From positions 62,001 to 126,000 of the forward strand of contig JACKCR010000004.1 of NCBI GenBank assembly GCA_020633975.1: a stretch of DNA of 64,000 nucleotides, read 5' to 3'. The DNA comes from Candidatus Eiseniibacteriota bacterium (GTDB lineage: Bacteria; Eisenbacteria; RBG-16-71-46; CAIMUX01). This document shows positions 24,567 to 33,631 of this stretch, piece by piece. A model generated the notes under the pieces. The model worked only from the letters and a program-made list of their open reading frames with translations, was not told the DNA's origin and did not search any database. The position numbers were made by a program, and so were the translations under genes. Numbering within the stretch: position 1 is the first letter of the stretch; each line of letters begins with the position of its first letter.

Positions 24567-26153
24567 CTACGGGTCCGTGATCACTTCGAGGTGCATCGTG
24601 TCATGAGGATTGAGATGCGTGGCGCCCTCGGCCTGCGTGCCGGTTGCGCGGAAGTTCCGATCGCCGGTCGCTCCCCAAGCCTCGAGTAGGAAGAGAGCGA
24701 TCACGGGAACGAGCCAGGCCCAACGTAGCCGGCGATCCTCGAGCGATCGCGCACGCCCCCTCAGCACGGATGCGATTCCCGCGACGGCGGAGGCGATCCA
24801 GAACGGGAGCACGATCACGCCGAGCCTCGCGTAGCCGAAGAAGAGCCCGGTGCTGATGAGTCCGGCGCCCGACAAGACGAGCGTCAGGAGGCACCACCGT
24901 CGCGCCGTTCCGCCGTCGAGGTAGGTCCGCGCGAGGCCGAAGAGCACGAGGGGAAACAGGATCCACATCGCGATCTTCGAGTCGGGCACGAAGAGATCGA
25001 CTGGGCGGCGCACTCCGTCGAGTCCACCCGGGACGTCCCACTGCGTCCAGCCGAGGCTTCCTGCTTGAAAGAAGATCGTCCACTTCCGGAGGACCAAGCC
25101 GACGAAGTCCCCCGGATGGGAGCGGATCCAGTCGAATCCGATCCGGTATCCGTGGAGGAGGAAGTCGAGGTGTTGTGGGTCGGTCACTTCCAACGTCGCG
25201 GCATCCGAGCGCGAGGTGAGCGCGGTTCGAGAGAACGGGCCTTCTGCCGCTTCATTGTTCGCCAGCGCGAAGTTGAGGGGGCCGTACGCCGTGATCGGCA
25301 CGAACGTCGGCAGAGGCTGTGCCATTTGGGATGCGAACTTCGCATTCACCGCGTCCAGAGCACGAGCGTTGCGGATGGTCCAGGGCAGGAGGACGAGGGC
25401 GAAGCCGAGCGCGACCACTCCCCAGGTGGCGAATCGCCTTCCTGATCCGACCAGGCCCAAGAGAAGGAACAGCGCGACTACCAGCACTCCCTCCGCGCGG
25501 GTGAGGGAGAGGAGTCCGAATGCGATGCCGAGCGTGGATGCGAGGAGCCAGCGCCGTCCGCTCTCATGGCTCTGCTTCTCGCGCTTCGGCTTTCTTCGCG
25601 ACGCGTGCTCTTCCGATACATCGACGTTCCCTGCCGGGGAGAGAGGATGAACGAGAGACGTGAGGAGCAAGCAAGAGGTGAGCAGCAGGACGAGATAGAG
25701 GCTCTCCGAGACGGGCGCGATCGAGATCATGTAGAGCCCGAAGGAGTAGGTGGCTACGAGGGCGCTCGCGAGAGCGATCGCGCGGCTGAAGTAGCGCAGG
25801 AGCAATACGTAGAGAAGCGGAACGACGAGAGATCCGATGGCTGCGGTGCACGCCTTGACCGCGAGATGCGGGACTTGCGCGTCCATCGCCCCTGCGCCGA
25901 CCAGCATGTGGATTCGCGAGAGGACGAAGGGCCAAAGCGGTGGGTGGAAAGGGATCCCTCCGTCGTACGGTACGCCGGCCAGGATGGAACGGGCGAAGTT
26001 GTAGAACGTCTCCGAGTCCCCCTCGTAGAAGATGGTGAATCCCCACGAGCGGTCGATGTTCGAGGCGAGGAAGAACATGCGGTGAGCGAAGGCGAGTGCC
26101 CAGAGGAGGGCGGCGATCCCGGCGTCGCGCCGGGTGGATACAAGGACAGACAT
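24567..26153 (-). CDS. Multi-pass membrane glycosyltransferase (GT39/PMT-like)
   Basis: The 528-residue protein has about 9-11 hydrophobic helices and an early periplasmic loop with acidic residues ('FYEGDSETFYNFARSIL', then 'GIPFHPPLWPF'), the plan of ArnT/dolichyl-phosphate-mannose-type glycosyltransferases that use lipid-linked sugars. The sugar and acceptor are unknown. The start at 26153 lacks a ribosome site, but a TATACT box (26160-26165) ends six bases before the ATG, so the transcript may be leaderless; no good -35 box is visible. It is divergent from yjbQ. Confidence 0.75.
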   Translation of the reverse strand: MSVLVSTRRDAGIAALLWALAFAHRMFFLASNIDRSWGFTIFYEGDSETFYNFARSILAGVPYDGGIPFHPPLWPFVLSRIHMLVGAGAMDAQVPHLAVKACTAAIGSLVVPLLYVLLLRYFSRAIALASALVATYSFGLYMISIAPVSESLYLVLLLTSCLLLTSLVHPLSPAGNVDVSEEHASRRKPKREKQSHESGRRWLLASTLGIAFGLLSLTRAEGVLVVALFLLLGLVGSGRRFATWGVVALGFALVLLPWTIRNARALDAVNAKFASQMAQPLPTFVPITAYGPLNFALANNEAAEGPFSRTALTSRSDAATLEVTDPQHLDFLLHGYRIGFDWIRSHPGDFVGLVLRKWTIFFQAGSLGWTQWDVPGGLDGVRRPVDLFVPDSKIAMWILFPLVLFGLARTYLDGGTARRWCLLTLVLSGAGLISTGLFFGYARLGVIVLPFWIASAVAGIASVLRGRARSLEDRRLRWAWLVPVIALFLLEAWGATGDRNFRATGTQAEGATHLNPHDTMHLEVITDP

Positions 26154-26208
26154 GCGCGCAGTATAGCCGCTAGACTTCCGCCCAGGACGCGTTTCAGAGG
26201 GGGCTTCG

Positions 26209-26628
26209 ATGAGACAGCATCAGGAGTTGATCTCGATCCACGCCGGTGGCCGCGGTCTGCACGACATCACAGGGCGGGTGGCGGAGATCGTCGACGCATC
26301 GGAGGTCGATCTCGGCATCTGCTCTCTCTTCGTGAGACATACCTCGTGCTCGCTCCTCATCCAAGAGAACGCGGATCCCTCGGCTCGGTACGATCTGGAA
26401 CGATACTTCGAGCGGATCGCGCCAGAGAACGATCCAGCGTACACGCACACGATGGAGGGGGCGGACGACATGCCGGCCCATCTTCGGGCCGCGCTCACGC
26501 AGACGTCGCTCCAGGTGCCGATCCGGCAGCGCAGGCTGGCCCTCGGTACCTGGCAGGGCATCTACCTCTTCGAACATCGTCGCTCCACGCATCGTCGCGA
26601 GCTCGTCGTCCATGTCTTGGGTGAGTGA
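26209..26628 (+). CDS. yjbQ: YjbQ-family protein (secondary thiamine-phosphate synthase fold)
   Basis: The 139-residue protein matches the UPF0047/YjbQ family along its length: 'FVRHTSCSLLIQENADP' and 'LGTWQGIYLFEHRRSTHRRE' are the diagnostic blocks. The E. coli member shows weak thiamine-phosphate synthase activity in vitro, but the true function is unsettled. It stands alone between a divergent membrane gene and a convergent regulator-like gene. Confidence 0.92.
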   Translation: MRQHQELISIHAGGRGLHDITGRVAEIVDASEVDLGICSLFVRHTSCSLLIQENADPSARYDLERYFERIAPENDPAYTHTMEGADDMPAHLRAALTQTSLQVPIRQRRLALGTWQGIYLFEHRRSTHRRELVVHVLGE

Positions 26629-26730
26629 AGCGCGGACCTGATCTGCCACGACCTCACACACCGGCGATTTCCGACACGCCGCGAACCGCTGAGGATCGGC
26701 TTGCGTGGCGGGTGCGATCGCCGGGTGCGA

Positions 26731-27741
26731 TCAGAGTGGCGGGTACGTAGTCATTCCGCTCGTTGCGATCACGCGATCGGAGCGGATGGCGTCCACCTTG
26801 TAGACGTACGAGGCGTTGGGGTCGAACGCCGGAAGTTCCTCGCGACGCATCATCGTCCGCGACGTGCCGATGTTCGATTTCACCGTGATCGTGTCCATCT
26901 TCGCGTTCATGAAGACGAGTCGGTAGAACTCGGCTCTGGACGATCCGTCCCAGCTGAACGTGAGGAACTCGTCGGTCACCTCGAGTCCCAAGTTCCGGAC
27001 GTGTCCGAGTGAGGTGTCGGTCTCTTCCGGATTGGGATCGGTCGACTCGATCGTGGTGGGCGTCGGCTTCTCTGCCAAAGCCGCTCTGAGTTCAGCGTTC
27101 TCCGAGCGCAGCCACCACGCGTATCCGGCCAGCCCGACGATCAAGGCGAGGGGAAGGAGTTGGCGGAAGCCGACTCGCCCGAGCCGGTGGGGAAGGGGAT
27201 CCTTCCGTTCGCTCTGCTGAGCGTTCTCTTCGCCGAAGTGTCCTTCCAGGAACCGCTCGAGGTCCGGGCGGGAGCTCGCCCAACCTGCGCGTTGGACCAA
27301 CTGGGTGTCCGAGGGAAGGTTGCGATACGAGGTGTAGGCATCCTGTAGGGCGCGGCACTCGGGATAGGCTTCGAGGTAGTGGAGGTTCGGTTCGTCTCCC
27401 AGCACCTGGCACGGTTCCGGGCCGAGCTCGCTTCGCAGGAGGTCGAGTCGGACAGGTGTCTCTGTTGCGAGGTGCTCGAAGATCCAATGGTCGAGAAGAC
27501 GTCCTTCGGGCACCGAGCAGAGGCTACGGCTCGCCCAGAGCAGCGTGTTCCGCGTGAGTTCCAGGGCTTTGTCCCGACTCCGGAGCCGGGAGAACGACCA
27601 CAGGTAGACGTGTTCGACGGAGCGTCCCAGCAGCTCCCGCAAGACTCCGGTCCGTTCGCGGTCGGCCTCCCACCCGCGGGCAGCCAACAGCTTTTGCCGC
27701 TCCTCGGCGGGGTTCTCTCTCACTTCTCCGTCCATCGCCAT
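26731..27741 (-). CDS. Sigma-region-2-like segment fused to a membrane anchor and extracytoplasmic domain
   Basis: The 336-residue protein has an N-terminal helical part ('VYLWSFSRLRSRDKALELTR', then 'NTLLWASRSL') that resembles ECF sigma region 2. A cytoplasmic linker follows, then one membrane helix near 197-214 ('LLPLALIVGLAGYAWWL'), a short coil and a C-terminal beta-rich domain ('FLTFSWDGSSRAEFYRLVF') that looks like fibronectin type III. I see no region 4 DNA-binding domain. It may be a membrane-tethered regulator, but I know no family with this plan. The start is ATG 27741 or 27735. Confidence 0.5.
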   Translation of the reverse strand: MAMDGEVRENPAEERQKLLAARGWEADRERTGVLRELLGRSVEHVYLWSFSRLRSRDKALELTRNTLLWASRSLCSVPEGRLLDHWIFEHLATETPVRLDLLRSELGPEPCQVLGDEPNLHYLEAYPECRALQDAYTSYRNLPSDTQLVQRAGWASSRPDLERFLEGHFGEENAQQSERKDPLPHRLGRVGFRQLLPLALIVGLAGYAWWLRSENAELRAALAEKPTPTTIESTDPNPEETDTSLGHVRNLGLEVTDEFLTFSWDGSSRAEFYRLVFMNAKMDTITVKSNIGTSRTMMRREELPAFDPNASYVYKVDAIRSDRVIATSGMTTYPPL

Positions 27742-27838
27742 CCCACGAGTCTACTCGATCCAGCCCGCATTTCTCCGCCCTCGATTCCCTAGGGTCCACC
27801 CGAGTCTGCTACCCTTCCGCTTTCCCCAGGAGGATTCG

Positions 27839-28111
27839 ATGTCGAAGTGCGACCTTCCGCTCCACGGGTTGACCGTGGTCGTGGATACGGCAGGCCCCCG
27901 GGTCTATATCGGCAGGTACGACGTGGAGGACGACCGTGGTGTCCTCCTCCGTGATGTCGACGTTCGGGATTTGGACGCCGTGGACGCGAAGCCTGCGTAC
28001 CTCGCCCGGACGGCGAAGTTCGGCGTCTTCAAGAACACGGACCACGTGAGGGTGCCGCACGAGGAGATCACCTCGATCCGGCGCCTCTCCGAAATCTCGC
28101 CGGAGGCCTAG
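27839..28111 (+). CDS. Conserved-looking small protein, function unknown
   Basis: This 90-residue protein has a strong AGGAGG site seven bases before ATG 27839. It is predicted to be mostly beta strands ('VYIGRYDVEDDRGVLLRDVD', then 'VRVPHEEITSIRRL'), perhaps a small Sm-like barrel. There is no signal peptide. It converges on the DUF2089 gene with 15 bases between stops. I do not recognise the family. Confidence 0.6.
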   Translation: MSKCDLPLHGLTVVVDTAGPRVYIGRYDVEDDRGVLLRDVDVRDLDAVDAKPAYLARTAKFGVFKNTDHVRVPHEEITSIRRLSEISPEA

Positions 28112-28126
28112 GGTGCCCGGCCAGGC

Positions 28127-28546
28127 TCATCCCCTGCGTTGGCGGAGCCTGCTCTCGGCCTCCTCGATTCCGATTTCGCCGGACTTCAGCTGGGCGACGA
28201 TGTCCTCCGCTGATTCGGGCGGGTCCCCGTCCGGCTTCTGGTATCCCAGCTGGTCCCACAGCTGTTCGAGGCGCGCGCGGGCCGTTGGGTAGCTGACCCC
28301 CAACTCCCGCTGCAGCTCGCGGATGTTGCCCCGCGCCCGGAGGAAGCCCTCGAGCAGGGCGCGGGTGGACTCGTCGAGCTGGCAGAATCGGCAGAGAGAG
28401 AAACGCCCCTCGATCCGGGTGCCGCACCCGGCGCACGTCAACGTCGTCACCCGCACTTCGCCCTGACACGAGGGGCAGGCGCGCGGCGACTCCGGAGGAC
28501 GGGACCCGAGGGAAGTGTCCCGCCGACCGCTGGGTTCGACCGTCAC
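28127..28546 (-). CDS. DUF2089 zinc-ribbon/helix-turn-helix protein
   Basis: The 139-residue protein begins with a zinc ribbon (CPSCQG, about 24-29, and CAGCG at 38-42) and further cysteines in 'FSLCRFCQL'. A helix-turn-helix ('ELQRELGVSYPTARARLEQL') and a short C-terminal SHOCT-like helix ('AQLKSGEIGIEEAESRL') follow. This is the DUF2089 plan, thought to bind DNA. It overlaps the preceding SHOCT/DUF4097 gene by four bases, so the two form an operon. Confidence 0.85.
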   Translation of the reverse strand: MTVEPSGRRDTSLGSRPPESPRACPSCQGEVRVTTLTCAGCGTRIEGRFSLCRFCQLDESTRALLEGFLRARGNIRELQRELGVSYPTARARLEQLWDQLGYQKPDGDPPESAEDIVAQLKSGEIGIEEAESRLRQRRG

Positions 28547-29784
28547 GGCTTCGACCCGCCGGGATCCCGGTCGTCATACCAGTCGACGGTCCACGGATCG
28601 GGATCGTCGTCATCGAGATCCGCGCCGGGGGAAGGCTCATCCGGTGAGGTGCGGGCCTTCGGTGGGGCAGGCCGAGCGGTGGCATCGTGCCTGGGAACGT
28701 TCGATCCGCTGTCGCCCTCTCCATCCGATCCGGATCCTGTCCTATTAGAACGGCCGGTATCGGTGGGTTCGTCCCCGAACTCCGACTCCGATCCCGGGCC
28801 GGAGGCTGTTCCGTAGGACGATGCCCGAGAAGCGTTTGAGGCCTGATCCGCGTCGGGGTCGTCCTCCAGGTGATCGGCATGGACCCGGACCCAACCGGAC
28901 AGCGCGTCGAGCTCGAGTTCCGACTTGCCTTCTCCCAGGACGACCACGCCCTTACGCCTCGTCTTGGAATCACTCCGCACCGCACCCTTGGGAAGCTGGA
29001 GCCGGCCTCCCAGTGTGGCTGCCGCGTGGATTTCGACGGAGGCTTCCTCGGTCGGGATGACGTCGATGTCGCCTCCCGTGGCCCGGACGGCGGCCGTGCC
29101 TTCCCGGAGGGCCAAGTCTCGAATGCGAACGGAGCCGCCGAGGGCGCGGATCTTGAACGGTGCCGAGGCTCCGAGTGCGCTGACGTTGCCACCGAAACTC
29201 TCGATCCGGAACTGATTGCCGAACTCGCTCAGGGTCACGTTGCCGAAGCTCCGGACCACGAGCCGAGCGAGGGTCGCAGGTACCTCCACCACCAGGGCAG
29301 ACTTGGCCCAGGTGAGGATGTAGTCGCCTTCGTTCTTGTGGACCTCGACGGCGGATCCTTCGAGGACCCGCACCTGAGCACCCGGGATGCCCCGGACGGT
29401 GACTGCCCCGCCAGCGCTGCCGCCGCCGATGCTGACCCGGAACGCGGGCTGGATCCGGAGAGTGCCCCCTTCCGGGACCTCGAAGGCGCCGTTCTCGAGA
29501 CGAACCAGCTCCGTCTCCGGGCGATGCTCGTCGAACACCTTCTGAGCCGCCCGGACGCCTTCCTGGGCGGCCGACTTCACGGCCCTGGCCGCGTCCTCGA
29601 ACGCACGGCCCAGGTTCTCGGCGGCATCCTTCGCCGACTCCTTGGCGCGCCCGGCGCGTGGGTTCCCCGTCTTCGTCGCTCCTGCGTCGCCGTCGTCCAG
29701 TGCATCGAGAAGTCGAGCTCCGTCCTCTGGACTCACCTTGCCTTCTGCGATCATCTGGAGGATCTCGATCCGTGCTTTCGACAT
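28543..29784 (-). CDS. SHOCT-like plus DUF4097-type beta protein
   Basis: The 413-residue protein starts with the short helical motif 'ILQMIAEGKVSPEDGARLLD' found in YvlB/LiaX-type proteins. An alanine/charge-rich segment follows (about 30-95), then a DUF4097-like right-handed beta region at about 110-290 ('VVRSFGNVTLSEFG', 'FKIRALGGSVRIRDLALREG'). The last 110 residues are acidic and low-complexity. The plan suggests a cell-envelope stress sensor read out by DUF2089 protein, as inferred from Bacillus relatives. GGAGG precedes ATG 29784. It has no signal peptide. Confidence 0.78.
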   Translation of the reverse strand: MSKARIEILQMIAEGKVSPEDGARLLDALDDGDAGATKTGNPRAGRAKESAKDAAENLGRAFEDAARAVKSAAQEGVRAAQKVFDEHRPETELVRLENGAFEVPEGGTLRIQPAFRVSIGGGSAGGAVTVRGIPGAQVRVLEGSAVEVHKNEGDYILTWAKSALVVEVPATLARLVVRSFGNVTLSEFGNQFRIESFGGNVSALGASAPFKIRALGGSVRIRDLALREGTAAVRATGGDIDVIPTEEASVEIHAAATLGGRLQLPKGAVRSDSKTRRKGVVVLGEGKSELELDALSGWVRVHADHLEDDPDADQASNASRASSYGTASGPGSESEFGDEPTDTGRSNRTGSGSDGEGDSGSNVPRHDATARPAPPKARTSPDEPSPGADLDDDDPDPWTVDWYDDRDPGGSKP

Positions 29785-30205
29785 GATGTCCTCCCTGATG
29801 GGTCAGATCGTCAATATGACGACCGGAATTCACAAAATGGAAGGACAATTTGCGAATTGTTTAGTTCCAGGGAATTGCGCAGCGCGACCCGGCATATCGC
29901 ATTGATATGGACTGATATAAACCAGAGGGGATGTGGCCGGGACGAGTACGAGGGGTCGTAGGCCGGTTCCGTCTGGAAGCCGATTCGACGATCCGGCGCC
30001 GAAGCTGGGGGGGCTCGACGACTCCACGAGCTCCGGCGCGACGCCGTCGTCGGGGTCGACCACGGCGCCGCGTCAAAGAAAACTACGAACGTAGTAGTCC
30101 GTTGCAGTGATACACGTTTGCTAGCGGACGCCGAACTATTTCAGTCTCGTCGGGCAGGTGCCGGAGCTGAGGCCTATGGCGACTCGCCCGACCCTTCACG
30201 CAGGC
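29785..30205. other. Gene-free gap between the DUF4097 gene and the transporter stop
   Basis: This 421-base spacer holds the promoter region of the SHOCT/DUF4097-DUF2089 operon and is AT-richer near 29810-29890. I see no coding sequence. The main structured element is the palindrome at 30082; the last 110 bases lie beyond the stop of the nucleotide transporter and show no strong hairpin. Confidence 0.5.
30082..30095. promoter_or_regulatory. Palindrome resembling a BlaI/MecI-type operator
   Basis: ACTACGAACGTAGT is a palindrome apart from its two central bases, and it sits in an AT-richer context. The half-site recalls the TACTAC/GTAGTA type operators of BlaI/MecI repressors, but no such repressor gene is in the window. 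It lies about 300 bases upstream of the DUF4097 start. The operator role is inference. Confidence 0.3.
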
Positions 30206-31630
30206 CTACTCCCGAACCCGTCTGCGGTACTCCAGCCCGATCGCGACTGCGATCGCGAGCCAGATCCCGGCGAGGACCAGGTTCACCCTGGCGAATCCCG
30301 CGGTCGAGAGCGCTAGCTGGTTGAGGCCGAGGTAGACGAGGAGGGCGGAGAGGACGTCACCCGCGCGGACGAAGAAGGTGTCGATCGCCTGCTTGGCCTT
30401 GTACTTCTCCTCACGAGTCGTCGGGAGGAAGAGCGCTTGTCGGACGGTGTTCTGGAGGGAGTAGTCGGTCGCGTTCTCCGCCGTCTTCGTCCAGCGGACG
30501 AGGGCGAGGCCCAAGGAGGCAAAGCCGATCAGTGCGTACCCGCCGAATGCGATGATGGGGAGGAAGAGGAGGGCGATCCGGACGCCGAGATACTTCAGGA
30601 TTCGGGACACGAGGAATAGCTGAACGGTGAGTCCGATGATGTTCACGACGAAGAAGAAGTCGGCGTAGAACGCCCCGATGTGCGACCCGATCCAAGCGCC
30701 CTTCTCGTCGCCGACCAATCCGAGCGCGGTGGCGTTGGACTCGATCGTCTCCTTGACGATCCTCCCGAGGATGAACTCCCCGGTCGTGTTGACCCAGTTG
30801 AGGAAGAGCATCAGGAGAGCGATGAGGAGGAGGTACCGGCTGCGGAGTACCAGACCGAACGATCCGCCCTTCGTGAGCGGGGCCTCCTCGGACCCGGTCT
30901 CGCCTGTTCCGGCCGGGCCTTCCAGTGCGCTGCCCGCGCCCGCATCGCCATGGTCCGCTATCGCAGCTTGGGCGGGTTGCCGCTTCCGAGACTCCACCGT
31001 GTTGCTGAGGAGGAGGGAGAGAACGAGGATTCCGCCGGAGACGAGGAGTAGCTGGTCCGTACCGAGCGGTTCGATCAGTAGGTTGGTGATCTTGCTCCCC
31101 ATCACCGCGCCGAGGGATGCGCCGAACGCGACGATGGCGAACAGCCGCTTTCCTTGTTCCGGCGTGTAGACGTCGTTGGCAAACGACCAGAACTGAGCCG
31201 GCACCATCAGGTTGAAGACCCCGACCCAGAGGTAGAACCCGAGCCCGAGGGCGAGGCTGCCCGTCTGCATCGCTTTGACGGCCAGGTAGAAGAGGACGAG
31301 GTTGCCCGCGAAGAACAGGGTGACGGTGTTGATCAGCTGGCGACGAGGGACTCGGCTGGCGAGCCAGGCATAGAGAGGTACCGCGCCGAGGAGAAGGATC
31401 GCCTGACCGGCTGCGGCGTAGCTCTTGAACTCCGCGCCCCGGGGAGCCGCGAGGATGAGGGCCTCACGGACCGGCTTGATGATGTAGTAGGCGGTGAGGA
31501 TGAGGAAGATGTTGAGAGTGAGCAGGAGGACGACGCTGCCTTCCCCCTTCCGGACCTCGGTGAAGAGACCGAGGAACTTCTCGAGCGGTCCTTTGGATTC
31601 GGCGCCACCGGCGGCGAGAGACTCTGGCAT
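30206..31630 (-). CDS. Npt1/Npt2-type nucleotide transporter (ATP:ADP translocase family)
   Basis: The 474-residue protein has 11-12 membrane helices and the family start motif 'AYYIIKPVREALILA', with further blocks 'VPAQFWSFANDVYTPEQGKR' and 'EEKYKAKQAIDTFFVR'. In obligate intracellular bacteria these proteins exchange ATP/ADP or import nucleotides; in free-living bacteria their substrate is uncertain. An insertion at about residues 220-250 is poorly conserved. It lies 90 bases downstream of the secreted kinase-like gene on the same strand, with AAAGGA before ATG 31630, so it is probably in that operon. Confidence 0.85.
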   Translation of the reverse strand: MPESLAAGGAESKGPLEKFLGLFTEVRKGEGSVVLLLTLNIFLILTAYYIIKPVREALILAAPRGAEFKSYAAAGQAILLLGAVPLYAWLASRVPRRQLINTVTLFFAGNLVLFYLAVKAMQTGSLALGLGFYLWVGVFNLMVPAQFWSFANDVYTPEQGKRLFAIVAFGASLGAVMGSKITNLLIEPLGTDQLLLVSGGILVLSLLLSNTVESRKRQPAQAAIADHGDAGAGSALEGPAGTGETGSEEAPLTKGGSFGLVLRSRYLLLIALLMLFLNWVNTTGEFILGRIVKETIESNATALGLVGDEKGAWIGSHIGAFYADFFFVVNIIGLTVQLFLVSRILKYLGVRIALLFLPIIAFGGYALIGFASLGLALVRWTKTAENATDYSLQNTVRQALFLPTTREEKYKAKQAIDTFFVRAGDVLSALLVYLGLNQLALSTAGFARVNLVLAGIWLAIAVAIGLEYRRRVRE

Positions 31631-31644
31631 GACGTTCCTTTCAT

Positions 31645-31692
31645 GGTCCTGTTCGCGGTCCTGCCCGCGGTTCTGCCCGCGGTACCGTCCGG
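31645..31692. repeat. 12-bp tandem repeat
   Basis: Four units follow GGTCCTGTTCGC / GGTCCTGCCCGC / GGTTCTGCCCGC / GGTACCGTCCGG. They fill the space between the nucleotide transporter start and the kinase-like gene's stop and may affect expression spacing. Confidence 0.7.
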
Positions 31693-31720
31693 TTCTGTGC
31701 GGTTCGCTCGGTTCCGGGGG

Positions 31721-33631
31721 TCAGCGCTCGATCCGGATCGTGCGGCCGCTGCGGGGGGAGAAGTAGGCGAAGACGCTCTCGGACCACCCCTTGTGCCGAC
31801 GGACCTGTGCCTCCATTGCGAGGAACGGTCGTTCCTCGTCCGGATCGCCGAGCGTCGAGAGGATCGGTTCGTCGAGCCGAAGCTCCGTTCCGGAGGACGT
31901 GGTCCAGTCGGTCCAACCTGCGGACTCCCCGTTCTCGTCCACGCGTGCGACCCGCATCCGGTAGACGGGGACATTGTGCGGGAAGATGTTCCGCTCGCCA
32001 GCGAGATCGCGGAAGCGGATGACCTGCACCGGTCCGCCCAATGCATCGCCCTTCTGCTGAGCGGCCGCGGACGACGCGTTCAGCGTCCGCCCCGTCCGCC
32101 CGTGCTGCTCCGTGGATCCGTGTGCCGCAGACTCTGGCTCGGGGCCGGACCAGGACCAACCCAACGCGAAGAAGTCCAGCGCGGGCACCTCGGTGAAGAG
32201 GCTTCTCCCGATCGCGTCCCGTCGGCCTTTGAGTGTTTCGGCGACGAGTTGGGTCGCCTCCGGTTCCAGATAGCCTGCGCTCTCGACGATCGCGTCGATC
32301 TGCTCGTCGGTGAACGCGGTGATGATCTTCGCGGCCCAGTAGCCATCCTCGCCGGTGCGGTTCGCGAATGCGGAGTTCGGCTGGAGCGGCTTGAACTCGA
32401 TCGGGTCGTAGGTGCGGACGTCGAAGTAGCCGACTTCCGTCACGTTCTCCGAACGGGTCCGCGTGCGCCAGACGCTCTCGTGGAGCCCGAGCGAGAAGAG
32501 CCGACCGCCCAGGGCCGGGAAGTCGACGGTGTACTCGTAGCCGTGTCTCGGTTGTGGGCCTTTCGCGCCCGAGCCGAGCGTGCTCGCGAAGTCGATCAGG
32601 TAGTGCTTCACGAACTGCCTGCCGTCTTCCTCCACGTACATGTCGAGCGAGTTGTGCTGCTTGGTGTCGAAATGGTTGAGCCACGATGCGAAGAGGTAGA
32701 AGCCGCGTAGCGAGCGTCGGTCTTCGTGCGGAATCCGGTCGTTCGGATCGTCGGGGCGTTTGCCGTGGTAGTTGAAGGGGCCGATCGGCCTCCCCGAGAG
32801 GAACTTGCTCGAGATCGCGAACCACTCCCCGTTCGGCAGCCGATCGACTGCGTTCAGGATCTCGTCGATGTCCTCGTCCGTCATGGGGCGACGGCTTCCG
32901 TCCGCCAGCTTGATCTTGACGCCATCTCCCAAGACGAGGTCCGACCGCCTGAACCGGACGGTGACGTCCTCGGGCACGTTGTATCCGGCGTCGTGGAGGA
33001 TCTTCCCGCAGACGACTCCTGCGCACGTCGTCATCCCGAGATAACCCTTGGGATCGAACTTGATGAGGTACGTGTCGCCCTTCGCGTCCTTGATGTTGAA
33101 GCCCGGGGTCACGCCCTGGGTCTTCGCGCTGACGATGGTCCACGGGCCGGACCGGTCGGGGCCGGTGCCGCTCCCCGCGCCCCGAGCGGCTTCCTCCGCA
33201 GTCATCGGGAAGAGGCCGATCCGGTTCGTGAACCAGGTGCTGTTGACGACCTCGCCGAGCGCGTTGATGTCGTCGGCCTCTTGGACGTGGTCGCCTCCGA
33301 ACGCCGTCCCGACACGCCGGACCAGGCGGGTCGGATCGAAGAGACGATCGGCGGGGAGGAGGACCGTGTCCTCGATGCTGTCCCAGATGATGTTCGGCTC
33401 GCGTTCCGACGGCTCACCGATGGATGCGTCGTCGTCGTCCCACCAGATGACGGGTTCGTCCTGAAGGGTGAGCGCGGGCGCGGGCGACACGCAGACAGCC
33501 ACCCAACCGATGCAGAGCAGGCAGACGGCAAGAGGCCGGCCGGACAACCCGGCGAAGGGCCGGCCGGATGTTCCGGCGAGAGGAAGCGCTGTTCGCTTCC
33601 GTCTATCTGAGTGCCGACTGATCGCGGCCAT
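31721..33631 (-). CDS. Secreted protein with protein-kinase-like motifs
   Basis: The 636-residue protein has a signal sequence (about 33-54, 'LAVCLLCIGWVAVCVSPAPA') and a mature part of about 580 residues. Within it I see a beta pair with lysine ('GDTYLIKFDP', K191). A catalytic-loop-like HFDTKQHNSL (320-329) matches the kinase pattern H-x-D-x-K-x-x-N, and YLIDFAS (344-350) matches the magnesium-binding DFG strand. Their order and spacing fit an atypical kinase fold of the HipA/PI-kinase/Fam20 kind. I know no named family for it. It starts 29 bases inside the end of the Omp85-type gene and is followed by the nucleotide transporter. The kinase call is inference from motifs only. Confidence 0.6.
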   Translation of the reverse strand: MAAISRHSDRRKRTALPLAGTSGRPFAGLSGRPLAVCLLCIGWVAVCVSPAPALTLQDEPVIWWDDDDASIGEPSEREPNIIWDSIEDTVLLPADRLFDPTRLVRRVGTAFGGDHVQEADDINALGEVVNSTWFTNRIGLFPMTAEEAARGAGSGTGPDRSGPWTIVSAKTQGVTPGFNIKDAKGDTYLIKFDPKGYLGMTTCAGVVCGKILHDAGYNVPEDVTVRFRRSDLVLGDGVKIKLADGSRRPMTDEDIDEILNAVDRLPNGEWFAISSKFLSGRPIGPFNYHGKRPDDPNDRIPHEDRRSLRGFYLFASWLNHFDTKQHNSLDMYVEEDGRQFVKHYLIDFASTLGSGAKGPQPRHGYEYTVDFPALGGRLFSLGLHESVWRTRTRSENVTEVGYFDVRTYDPIEFKPLQPNSAFANRTGEDGYWAAKIITAFTDEQIDAIVESAGYLEPEATQLVAETLKGRRDAIGRSLFTEVPALDFFALGWSWSGPEPESAAHGSTEQHGRTGRTLNASSAAAQQKGDALGGPVQVIRFRDLAGERNIFPHNVPVYRMRVARVDENGESAGWTDWTTSSGTELRLDEPILSTLGDPDEERPFLAMEAQVRRHKGWSESVFAYFSPRSGRTIRIER

